Shown: positions 1 to 10,018 of the stretch, in pieces
Numbering within the stretch: the stretch's first letter is position 1
How the letters are laid out: every line of letters begins with the position of its first letter
Source: Cerrena zonata
Taxonomy: Eukaryota > Basidiomycota > Agaricomycetes > Polyporales > Cerrenaceae
Reading direction: 5' to 3'
DNA length: 64,000 bases
Assembly: GCA_038087015.1 (NCBI GenBank)
Contig: JASBNA010000034.1
Location: 372,001-436,000, forward strand
Notes under the pieces: generated by a model
What the model was told of the DNA's origin: nothing
What the model saw: the letters and a program-made list of their open reading frames with translations, nothing else
The model's database searches: none
Translations under genes and position numbers: made by a program

Positions 1-1922
1 TACTCCCCTGACACGCCCTTTTCTTCGGAATATTCATTGAAAATTCCAAACTTGGGGTCACCCTTCTCGAGTTCGAAGTGGATCAAAGACACATAAAGTA
101 AGGCCCAGAAGCAAGACTCCATGTCATCCAAAATATCATGGCTTTTCACTGGGTTTCGAAGCAAGGCTATAGAGATGAATTGCCAAGTACCCTTCATCCC
201 ATGTCAATAAGATGTAAGTCGACAATGCACAACTCCGTGACTCACAGTGCGATATGCATGACCTTTGCCGTGTCGAACTACCTTCACGGCGTGATCCCAA
301 TCGTTGAGAACGCCTCTTCCATTCCTGTCGATCATCACATTTCCTGTACTGACATCACGATGGTGATAGTCCGCCGCATGGTACGCGACCTTTAAAGCTA
401 GAGTGGAGGTTAATAAGAGTGAGATCCCTGAGAATAGTGTAGCTTGCCTTGCAACACATCTAAGATGGCTTGGACGGCCTCCTTCGAACACTGAGCAGTG
501 TTAAGGGGATAGGCGAGCTCCTGGACGACGCGATGATGGATCAACTTCCGTAGACGATCACAGGGAAGACGCCACTCTGGTTTGTCTACGCTATCGGACC
601 AGACCTGAGTAAAAGTGATTTGAGTCTCTCCAGAACCCTTGTTCGTCACATCTCCAGCAGCCAGCACAATAGGTAAGAACGGTACACCGCGCTTGGCCAA
701 TTCTTCATAGATCTCAGCCTCCGACGCATAGTCATCGTCTTCTGTCCTCCACGAGTCCTTAAAGAAGACCAGTCGACGCTCCTTCATATCGAATGCCGTG
801 TAAGCTCGCGTCGCTCGACCACAGGCAGAGTCGGCAGAATCCAGGAATGGCATTTTGACAATCAGATTGTGGGGTCCGTCCTTCATCTCGACACGAATCT
901 TGCACACAGGATATGGGTGAGCAGGGTTTTCCTCAGGGAGCATGAAGCTGACATCGCGGGGCAGTGAGTCTACAATAAACTTGTCAACTGCGTCGGCAAG
1001 ATACTTGGCCTCCTCAAGAGTAGCACGCTTCACAGTAGTGTCGTAGCCTTGCTCCTCTAGGGACAGATGAGCATAGCACCAGAAGAACGCCGCCAAGAGT
1101 TCCGGTTCGTCGTGAAAGTTGAATAGTGCAGTGACAACACATCCAGAGCGGTCCCATCGGAACAAACGAGCATACTGGCCACAGATCAGGAACGAGAATG
1201 AGAAGCATCTGTGCTGGAAGGAGTGCAGGGTAGCCGTGTACGAGATTAGCTGGCCACGGGTGGACGCGCTCTGGCCGGTGACCTTCTCAAGCGGATTCAG
1301 GGTCTTGTCCGATTCCTCAGTGTCGAAGAACGCGTCCGCCATCTTGCTGGCTTTTCCCTCTCCAGGAAATTCCATATTGCTGAAGTCGAGTTTATCCTTG
1401 ATTCTCGTGCCGCGACACAGAGCCCAGTCGGGACGTATCTCGATACCGTTCTCGTCGACCCTATTAGAGACATCGGCCAGCGTGTATCCAGGACAGACTC
1501 CAGAATCATTGATAGCATCACACTACAAAGGGATAAAGGATGCCCTGTCTCAGTATCTTGTGAATGAGATGGGTAGGAGGAGAGTCACGCACAAGTTCTT
1601 GGTACATCCCTCTTTCTAATCCTTCGTATGGCACGCGAGTGAAGTCGACTTCAGGGGCAGGTTCAAAATCGTCCATTTGCATGAATTCTTTGAGAAAGTC
1701 GAGAGGAGGCATAGGTCCGATAAAGTTGCCGGTCATCTCGCTGACTTGGAGCTTGCGAAGTTCGGCGTTCTCAATGAGTTGGTGGGCCCAGCGGGTTAGA
1801 CCGTGACAGACAAGTTTACAGGGGGTACCAGGGCGGGGTGGAGGGTCTTCGGCTGCAGCTTCAAGTTTAGAACCAGAGAGTCCGAGATCCAAGGGAGGGG
1901 GAGCATTAGCACGGTAGGCCAT
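1..1922 (-). CDS. FunK1 fungal-type protein kinase, copy 1 (3' end beyond window)
   Basis: This is a FunK1-type protein kinase of the kind expanded in mushroom genomes; substrates are unknown. Exons read on the minus strand are 1922-1593, 1522-448, 397-246 and 191 to the window edge. The start is ATG at 1922, giving MAYRAN. Intron 1 is a GTGCGT/TAG intron whose removal keeps frame (GMYQEL joined to CDAIND). Intron 2 has a GC donor (AAG|GCAAGC). Exon 3 encodes the catalytic loop HHRDVSTGN and then LNDWDHA, the FunK1 counterpart of the metal-binding loop. Exon 4 begins GTWQFISI and has the FunK1 motif DDMES. The C-terminal tail is cut by the window edge. No stop or frameshift is seen in the visible part. 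The complete sister gene is at 7208-10018, and a TATA motif lies 63 nt upstream. Confidence 0.85.
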
Positions 1923-1984
1923 GATAGCGGGGGGACACAGAGCGAGAGAATAGACATACCGGAATGATTTCCTCAGATGTGGAG

Positions 1985-1992
1985 TTTATAAA
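1985..1992 (-). promoter_or_regulatory. TATA box of FunK1 copy 1
   Basis: TTTATAAA lies 63 nt upstream of the FunK1 ATG at 1922 and sits at the same spacing in copy 2 (10081-10088). Copy 3 has lost this region. Confidence 0.5.
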
Positions 1993-1999
1993 GGGTCCA

Positions 2000-4900
2000 A
2001 ACTGTCAATGCGTGTCCTATGGGTTGCGTAGCTGTGCGGACAATGACAATAGGGCCGCGATGATTAACCTGATTGACCTCGGCTAAGGTCAAAGGACGAA
2101 TATTGATGAGTGGCTTAAAGGCAAAGAGGTGACGGTCAATGGAAAGTTCCTGATGGGGCTCCCTTGCGAGTGCTTACTTTGATTTAGGAGCTTACAAGGT
2201 TCTTTGTAGTAGAACAAAAGCAGAATGTCTCAGACAGACGCGTGCTGCACGTGTGGTCAATATACTTATGTGGTAACGCTTATGTCATGGAGTGGGCAAA
2301 CATGGACCCACAACCTGAATGACATAGCGACAACGATCCTCAACTTGAACATGAGAGATTTAGGATTCGTGAGTGAAAGAGATAATCACTACCTCTTCAA
2401 TTTGCACCCTATTAACTTGGTCTTCTGGAGCTTGGTAAGTCTGAGACATATGGTGAAGGTAGGAACTCCGAGTCCCGGATAAGTACTACTCACCCTACTG
2501 AGCGAACCTGAAAGGACAAACGACCTAGCCTTCGTGAAGCTCTCATAGTTGTGTTAGACTGAAAGTGAGTAATTGAGAACTATATATTGTTTCGGAGTGC
2601 AGAAAATTGACCAAGTGAAAGCAAGAAGCGACTCAAGCGAGTGAAAACTGAAGTGACTACTTGGACTCGCGTGGGAAATTCTATTTGCAACGCGACAAGT
2701 GAGAATAAGTCACTTTGATGAGGGGCAAATGAGACCTTCAAGTGAAACTGTTAACCCTCTCTCTGGACCACGATCATAACTTGAATCTTATATCATTGAA
2801 ACAATGAAACTTGCATTCGTACTACAGACATAATATAACGAGGAATAAGCTGATGATAAATGAGGTATCTTCTCCCTCCGAGTCCTCATAACCTCCTTCA
2901 AACAAGTTTTCTTCTTGTCAACAGGAGGTCCAACCTGTCTGTATCTGTACTTATGATAGTGCGAGAGTATCCAGTTTGAGCCAGTTAGAGAAAACATCCA
3001 AATTCTTGCAGAGATTACCGCAATTGAATGCTCCACTCTCCGAGTCTTCCACTGTGATACAGTTTACTTCGCGCCCCGTGACACTTCCCTAAAAGAGATT
3101 GGATCAGAGCTTCGGCAATCTGGAGAAGGTAAGTTCGATTTAGAGGATGCATTAAATTCGAAGTACGCTATCAACCTCCGAAAAAGACGAACGATATACT
3201 GCTGCCTCTCATTCATCGTAACCACCCTACCCCTGATCACCCTTCCCAAACCTACAAGTCAGCAGATCCTCCAACTCTTATCTCAAAACCCTCAGATACG
3301 ACGCAAACCGGCCATACCCCAACAGTCGTGCCACAAAGTGTAAGTTTATAACTCAATCAACCCGCGAATTTCCCATGATTTAAGATGGGCGCGCTGCTGA
3401 GCACAGTTTACGAACGTGGCACCCGTTTTCGTTTTCTGGGTATGGGGGCGGTGTTTGGCAGTGTATACATTTATGGAATTCGAGTGCGGAGGTTTTTGAG
3501 GTGAGGTATTGCTACCGGGTCTAAGCCTGAAAGTGAGGATCAGGGGGAGATAAGTGAGTATATATCATATTGTCGATATGTCATGAAACAAGTCCACACC
3601 TTTTCCTAAAGAATACGTAAACTTTACAACCAGAATGGAGATCAACGTTCTCAGTCCCATCGCAAAATCGTCCGACTACCCACTTACCATACTGATAGCT
3701 CGGAAGAGGTGGAACCACCGCAATCCATCCGGTACAAGGGAGAAGACCTCAGGTCTCAGGGGCAGAACTGTCAATTAGCGTCTGTATGACAGCTCGAATG
3801 ATTTCATGACGCGGTCCTATTCTTAATCTAAGAACAATTCCTATTCAACCCCAGGGACAGCGTCAGAAGCAGAACCCTCTACAGATTGACGCTCCTTGAC
3901 GACGAGAGAGGATGAAATGGAAGGCTTGAAGACATATAGGATTGCTCACAATCAAACGTTATACCGCGAAGGTTTACACCTGTTTCAGGGTTTCGGTCCC
4001 GCTTTGAACAGCCCTCCGAAGTCGATCTACTGCTGGTGCTGCTGCAGATTCTCACTAGGCGAGATACGTCCGTGGGTGTACAAAACCATATCTCATATCT
4101 TATGGGCGGAAGAAAGCGGGCGGAGTCGAGAGCTGACGTGTATACACTGAGCTGTTATTGCTTCGGTGTTATTGTGGCTGCGTAGATTAAATAACGATGG
4201 TAGCTGATTGCGATAATCTCGCCGTTCGGCGCTGGGGTAAGCGTGGAATCTGCGAAAGCCATTTGAGCAGGGACGCTGCGCCCTATGTCAGAGTCTATGT
4301 AGGAATTTCAATGCTTTCAGTAGCCCAGGCAGCACCCCAGATGGTCCAGGTGTGCGCGGTCCAACAAGGTCAGATGTCAGCAGAGAGATATGCGGCAATG
4401 ACGGGCATGAGGGACTGCGGCAGCATAAGGGACTCCTGCAAGTTCAGGACCAGGTAACCAAGGGCAACGGTCTTGGGTTAGGCTTGAAGCCACTTCCGGA
4501 AGCAAAGAACAAGATTGGAACGGAACGAAATGGAGGGACAGCAGCCGTCCTGGGCTTCGTGTCGGCAGGAGCCTGCCAGCGAGTGAGATGTGCGCGAAGC
4601 CCGAACGGTACCCCTCAAAGGAGACCTTAGATGCTAAGTCCTATTGAATAATGTGATCGAGTTGCGTAGATGCAAGTGTACAGATGTTGAGAACGAAGTT
4701 GTGCACAGAAGGGCGGCGGCCCCGAGCAGAGAGAGAAGTCCGAGTCTATAGCCAAAGAAGACATACGGTGTATCGCTTTGTCCGCTATTTCCGGGCGTCG
4801 TCGTTGTCGCTGTGACTCGGACCTCAGCCTCATGATGACTATGGTTAGGAACCAATCCCCAGAAGAAGTGTGTTTTGCAGCCGGATACATATGACCGTAC

Positions 4901-5160
4901 CAGACGTTACGTATGATCTTCAAAGTCGCTCACTTCCACGCTTCAGAACACTTACACTTTGAATTAGTCATGTTCAAAGTGGAGTCTTCTAAACATAGAT
5001 AACTATGCCGTGGACAACCTGGACTTCTCTTTCATATAAGCTAATGTTCGAGGCGGCCATCAGCAAGCTTTCTCCATTATATCGAATGAAGTCGCAGCAG
5101 TCTGCCGGTATTTAAGCAAGAACTGTGGGCATCAAGCTTCCATCCAACTTCAGCACTACT
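2000..5160. other. Intergenic, duplicated; no convincing gene
   Basis: Upstream DNA of FunK1 copy 1, shared with copy 2 up to about 4875. Two short open frames are kept in both copies: plus strand 2225-2482 (85 aa, starts MSQTDACC; partner 10333-10590) and minus strand 4634-4855 (73 aa with a hydrophobic stretch LLSLLGAAALLCTT; partner 12677-12898). Neither resembles a family I know. The second ends at the duplication edge and could be a gene remnant. Nothing else is supported. Confidence 0.6.
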
Positions 5161-5170
5161 CTTTGTGATA

Positions 5171-6350
5171 ATGATGGATCAGTCACGTCTTTTACCTTCC
5201 CTTTTGCTCGTGACTTTCGTCGCATATGTGCTACCGCTAGCTGCTGGCAATGATTCTCTTCCTCAGCGACGCTCTATGGCTATCCACGAAAAGCGTACCA
5301 ACATTCCTCGCCACTACGCGAGAGCTGGAGATGCTGACCTAGATGCTGTGATGAAATTCCGAATTGGTCTCAAGTCTAGGGACGTTACTGGCTTGGAAAA
5401 GGCTCTTTACGATGTCAGTGTTCCCGGAAGTCCGAATTATGGTCAACACTTGACTGCTAACGAGGTAAGTAGAAACTCAGTAGCCGCAAGACTCTGTTCT
5501 TACTCCAAAAACTTTCTAGGTCCGAAACTACATGTCGGCTAGTTCTGAATCTATATCTGCCGTTACAGAATGGCTTTCTGAACATGAGATCACTGATATC
5601 GATACAAGCAGTACTGCTGGAAATTGGCTTTCATTTTCTGCACCGGTCTCCAAAGCAAATGAGCTTTTCGACACAACTTTCCATTCCTTCGTTCACAAAC
5701 GCACGAACGAGGTCACCATTCGTACTTTGGAATACTCGATTTCGCGTGATTTAGCACATCACATCGAAGTGGTCCATCCCACTGTTTCATTCGGTACATC
5801 CCCGGTTCGGTCTTCGGTTTCTTCGATTGCACGCAGCGATGTACAAGCAAGGGATGAGACCATAGACCCCTCTTGCAATGACACTATCACCCCTAAATGT
5901 CTTCAGGAATTGTACGGAATACCTACCACTCCCGCCACTCAATCTTCTAACCAGATTGCTGTTCCTGGCCTCATTGATTTCTTCGCACAGGTCAGTCATA
6001 CAAAATCTCGACCGTTCACAGCTCTCGCTAATATGATATTATAGTTTTCTGACTTGAAATCGTTCTTAGAAGAATTTCGACCCGACATCCCTTCAAATAC
6101 GACTTTCGCCGTTGAAACTCTCGACGAAGGTCGAAATCTACAAGGTCCTGACAAAGGAGCCACAGAAGCGGTACGTAAATCTAGGCATTTTTTGTCGCAT
6201 TGGATCTCATTTAGATGCCAGAATCTTGACATTCAATACACTGTTGGCCTCGCGACTGGAGTCCCTGTCACGTTCGTCTCGGTTGGAAACGATACTACCG
6301 ATGGCGCTTTAGGTTTCTTGGACGTTGTCGAGTATCTGTTGAATATTTAG
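5171..6350 (+). pseudogene. Sedolisin (S53) / tripeptidyl-peptidase, 3'-truncated
   Basis: Secreted serine-carboxyl peptidases of family S53 release tripeptides from proteins at acid pH. Four exons join in frame: 5171-5464, 5520-5990, 6045-6170 and 6222-6350. The product has a signal peptide (MMDQSRLLPSLLLVTFVAYV), a pro-kumamolisin prodomain (SPNYGQHLTANEV, then LEYSISRDLAHHIEVVHPTV) and the start of the catalytic domain (LQELYGIP). The catalytic Glu and Asp are visible in ATEANLDIQY. Just after FLDVVEYLLNI an in-frame TAG appears. The rest of the domain, including the SGTS nucleophile motif and about 250 residues, is absent from the following DNA, so no active enzyme can be made. A TATTTAAG motif lies about 60 nt upstream of the ATG. 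The remnant lies between the two FunK1 copies. Confidence 0.8.
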
Positions 6351-7000
6351 AGCTCTTCGGCTCTATATCTCTGGATATTGATACGCTGCCAAGAACTGAA
6401 AAGGAGCGTTTGGCACTGTTCGAAGATGCTGGTTAGTTTGGTGCGTATCCTATAGTTCTTTATAGATGATTTATTTAAAATTCTTACAAATCTGCTTGTC
6501 AGAGAAGTTTTATTCCAGTTATTGAGGGGTTTTATGTATCGTGCAGATATCCTATTCTATCAGGGACAAACAAAAGTTTGTCAAGGATCGGGCACTAGGC
6601 GGGAACTTGAAGAGAGGAGGATGGAATGACTAGAAGCTTCAGTCGTTGTAAATACCCTCTAAAACCTTGACTCAACCTCGATAGAAAGACAAAATGTACA
6701 CTCATTATAGTAATTATTAGTCTACTTGCGAGAACCACATGGTCTCGTACTACCTTCGGACTGGTTCAAGCGGTTCAAGAGTCGAGACAAATTCAAGTTG
6801 TTGGAGCGGTACCGTATAGTTAGTGATTTCGTAGTTGAGTATTGAATTATGATTACGGGTTACTCGACATCATCGAGAGAATGCCGTGGTAGGTACATTA
6901 TGACTAGAGTTTGGAACCATCTCTCCATTGGCGAAACACGAGAAGTCCTGCCGTCCAGATGGCACTCAAGTGTGGTATATAAGACCACGAGTATTACCGC
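6351..7000. other. Breakpoint region downstream of the S53 remnant
   Basis: No gene is called here. Directly after the S53 stop, a plus-strand frame from about 6345 to 6436 reads ELFGSISLDIDTL and ends FEDAG plus stop. It looks like the tail of another protein and may mark a deletion junction. From about 6980 onward the DNA matches the 3' flank of FunK1 copy 3, so the FunK1 duplication unit begins near there. No transposon ends were found. Confidence 0.45.
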
Positions 7001-7207
7001 TCCTATTCATCTCTGGACTGGTTCTTTATCTTGGCCGTCTAGGACGATATAAAGCACTCCAGGCGATGTACCGACGACAAGCCGTGCAGGCATATACGGG
7101 GTGACCGAATTGGGCAAAGTATGGTCGAATATGCTCTGTCGGCAGTCGGAACCTAGGATCGGCGATGTCGGACCTTCTGGTCTTTGGAAAGTTTGCGCTG
7201 ATAGATG

Positions 7208-10018
7208 TTATCGCCGTGGTCCACGTTTGTTCTGTCGACGTTGCTTCTTGTTCGTCTGCGCTTGTTTTTCTGACTGCTTCGGAGCGGGTTCCTTTGCAGC
7301 TTTCTTCGAGCCCCGGGCGCGAGTCTTCGGAGGAGGAGGGGGTGGTGGTGGTGGTGGATTCGCCTTTGCCTTCGTTCGTGAACGTAAACCATAACTGTGG
7401 TTGACGTCCTGCATCGAAACATCCTGCAACGACTTCTTGGGAGCACTCTTGCTATTCCTCGACCCGTTGGATTTGGATTTGGACTTGGTCTTCGACCGCG
7501 TCTGGTAACGGTGTTCACCAACAGCCTGAGGAGGCTGCTCTGGATCCTCGCGAGGTGGCATCTCGGTCCTTGCCCTCTTCACAAATTTCCTCCTTTCCTC
7601 AACCTGAACGTTCTCACTAACTTCGTCAGCACGTCTCTTCGTAGAGCTATGGCTAGAACCTGAGGCCAATACAGAAGAAAGGTGCGAGGGACCTGCAGGT
7701 AACGTCTTCGGCTTGGTTAGCTGAGCAGCGGAAGCTTGTTCCTGGATAGTACGGTACGATGCTGTCTTCGCTTCCAGGCGTTTTTGCTCTGCTTGCTTCT
7801 TGTTGGTTTTGTCCACAGGGTTAGCACGGCGGTCGTCGACCCAGCTATCCATCGCCAAGGCCTCGTCAAACAATTGTATGAAGGGATCGACAGTGCGAAG
7901 TCGGTCTTCCAATGCTTTGAGTTCTTCTGCTGCGTGTGGCTCCTCTTCGCGTACCTCGCCCCGGAGGTTGTTGAGTTTGTGCAGAGTGCGACCGAGAGAT
8001 CGAAGAAGTTTATTCAATGGAGCAGACTTCCATTCGTAGCGGGAAATTTCGCCAGTGAGAAGGAGGCTAGCTTTCCCGGTGCCGCCGAGTGTATAATACT
8101 CCCCTGACACGCCCTTTTCTTCGGAATATTCATTGAAAATCCCAAACTTGGGGTCACCCTTCTCGAGTTCGAAGTGGATCAAAGACACGTAAAGTAAGGC
8201 CCAGAAGCAAGACTCCATGTCGTCCAAGATATCATGGCTTTTCACTGGGTCCCGAAGCAAGGCTATAGAGATGAATTGCCAAGTACCCTTCGTCCCATGT
8301 CAATAATGTGTAAGCCGACGATTCACAAGTCTGTGACTCACAGTGCGATATGCATGGCCTTTACCATGTCTCAATACCTTCACCGCGTGATCCCAATCGT
8401 TGAGAATACCCCTTCCATTCCTGTCGATCATCACATTTCCTGTACTGACATCACGATGGTGATAGTCCGCCGCATGGTACGCGACCTTTAAAGCTAGAGT
8501 GGAGGTTAATAAGAGTGAGATCCCTGAGAATAGTGTAGCTTGCCTTGCAACACATCTAGGATGGCTTGGACGGCCTCCTTCGAACACTGAGCAGTGTTAA
8601 GGGGATAGGCGAGCTCCTGGACGACGCGATGATGGATCAACTTCCGTAGACGATCACAGGGAAGACGCCACTCTGGTTTGTCTACGCTATCGGACCAGAC
8701 CTGAGTAAAAGTGATTTGAGTCTCTCCAGAACCCTTGTTCGTCACATCTCCAGCAGCCAGCACAATAGGTAAGAACGGTACACCGCGCTTGGCCAATTCT
8801 TCATAGATCTCAGCCTCCGACGCATAGTCATCGTCTTCTGTCCTCCACGAGTCCTTAAAGAAGACCAGTCGACGCTCCTTCATATCGAATGCCGTGTAAG
8901 CTCGCGTCGCTCGACCACAGGCAGAGTCGGCAGAATCCAGGAAGGGCATTTTGACAATCAGATTGTGGGGCCCGTCTTTCATCTCGACACGAATCTTGCA
9001 CACAGGATATGGGTGAGCAGGGTTTTCCTCAGGGAGCATGAAGCTAACATCGCGGGGCAGTGAGTCTACAATAAACTTGTCAACCGCATCGGCGAGATAC
9101 TTGGCCTCCTCAAGAGTAGCACGCTTCACAGTAGTGTCGTAGCCTTGCTCCTCTAGGGACAGATGAGCATAGCACCAGAAGAACGCCGCCAAGAGTTCCG
9201 GTTCGTCGTGAAAGTTGAATAATGCAGTGACAACACATCCAGAGCGGTCCCATCGGAACAGACGAGCATACTGGCCACAGATCAGGAACGAGAATGAGAA
9301 GCATCTGTGTTGGAAGGAGTGCAGGGTAGCCGTGTACGAGATCAGCTGGCCACGGGTGGACGCGCTCTGGCCGGTGACCTTCTCAAGTGGATTCAGGGTC
9401 TGGTCCGATTCCTCGGTGTCGAAGAACGCGTCCGCCATCTTGCTGGCTTTTCCCTCACCAGGAAATTCCATGTTGCTGAAGTCGAGTTTATCCTTGATTC
9501 TCGTGCCGCGACACAGAGCCCAGTCGGGACGTATCTCGATACCGTTCTCGTCGACCCTATTAGAGACATCGGCCAGCGTGTATCCAGGACAGACTCCAGA
9601 ATCATTGATAGCATCACACTACAAAGGGATAAAGGATGCCCTGTCTCAGTATCTTGTGAATGAGATGGGTAGGAGGAGAGTCACGCACAAGTTCTTGGTA
9701 CATCCCTCTTTCTAATCCTTCGTATGGCACGCTAGAGAAGTCGACTTTAGGGGCAGGTTCAAAATCATCTATTTGCATGAATTCCTTGAGAAATTCGCGA
9801 GGAGGCATGGGTCCGATAAAGTTGCCGGTCATCTCGCTGACTTGGAGCTTGCGAAGTTCGGCGTTCTCAATGAGTTGATGGGCCCAGCGGGTTAGACCGT
9901 GACAGACAAGTTTACAGGGGGTACCAGGGCGAGGTGGAGGGTCTTCGGCTGCAGCTTCAAGTTTAGAACCAGAGAGTCCGAGATCCAAGGGAGGGGGAGC
10001 ATTAGCACGGTAGGCCAT
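7208..10018 (-). CDS. FunK1 fungal-type protein kinase, copy 2 (complete)
   Basis: Complete FunK1-type kinase of 878 aa in four exons: 10018-9689, 9618-8544, 8493-8342 and 8287-7208. All phases agree. An in-frame ATG at 10036 exists, but MAYRAN at 10018 is the start shared with copy 1. The N-terminal 110 residues are proline-rich. The kinase region has HRD at residues 481-483 (HHRDVSTGN), then NDWDH at 500-504, GTWQF at 520 and DDMES at 541-545, a pattern typical of FunK1 rather than ordinary Ser/Thr kinases. The tail is basic (YQTRSKTKSK, YGLRSRTKAKA), has a run of ten prolines encoded by a GGT/GGA-type repeat, and may carry a nuclear localisation signal. Intron 2 uses a GC donor (GCAAGC). 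FunK1 genes are known to be expanded in Agaricomycetes; the function of this one is unknown. Confidence 0.9.

Larger units (their letters stand above)
1..4875. repeat. Segmental duplication, copy 1 (direct)
   Basis: This stretch is repeated in the same orientation at 8097-12917, at an offset of 8096 bases at the left and about 8040 at the right after small indels. It contains most of a FunK1 gene and about 2.9 kb of its upstream DNA. Coding parts are nearly identical and intergenic parts carry scattered substitutions and indels of up to about 60 bases. Similarity stops abruptly after the shared stretch ending in agaagtgtgtt at about 4873. The left end lies outside the window. Confidence 0.95.

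Noticed and set aside
6480..6840. Possible LTR or retroelement scrap after the S53 remnant
   Set aside because: No paired LTR, no primer-binding site, no target duplication and no reverse transcriptase motif.
7101..8107. Plus-strand frames over the FunK1 tail, including a poly-glycine frame
   Set aside because: Antisense of the poly-proline and basic tail of FunK1 copy 2.
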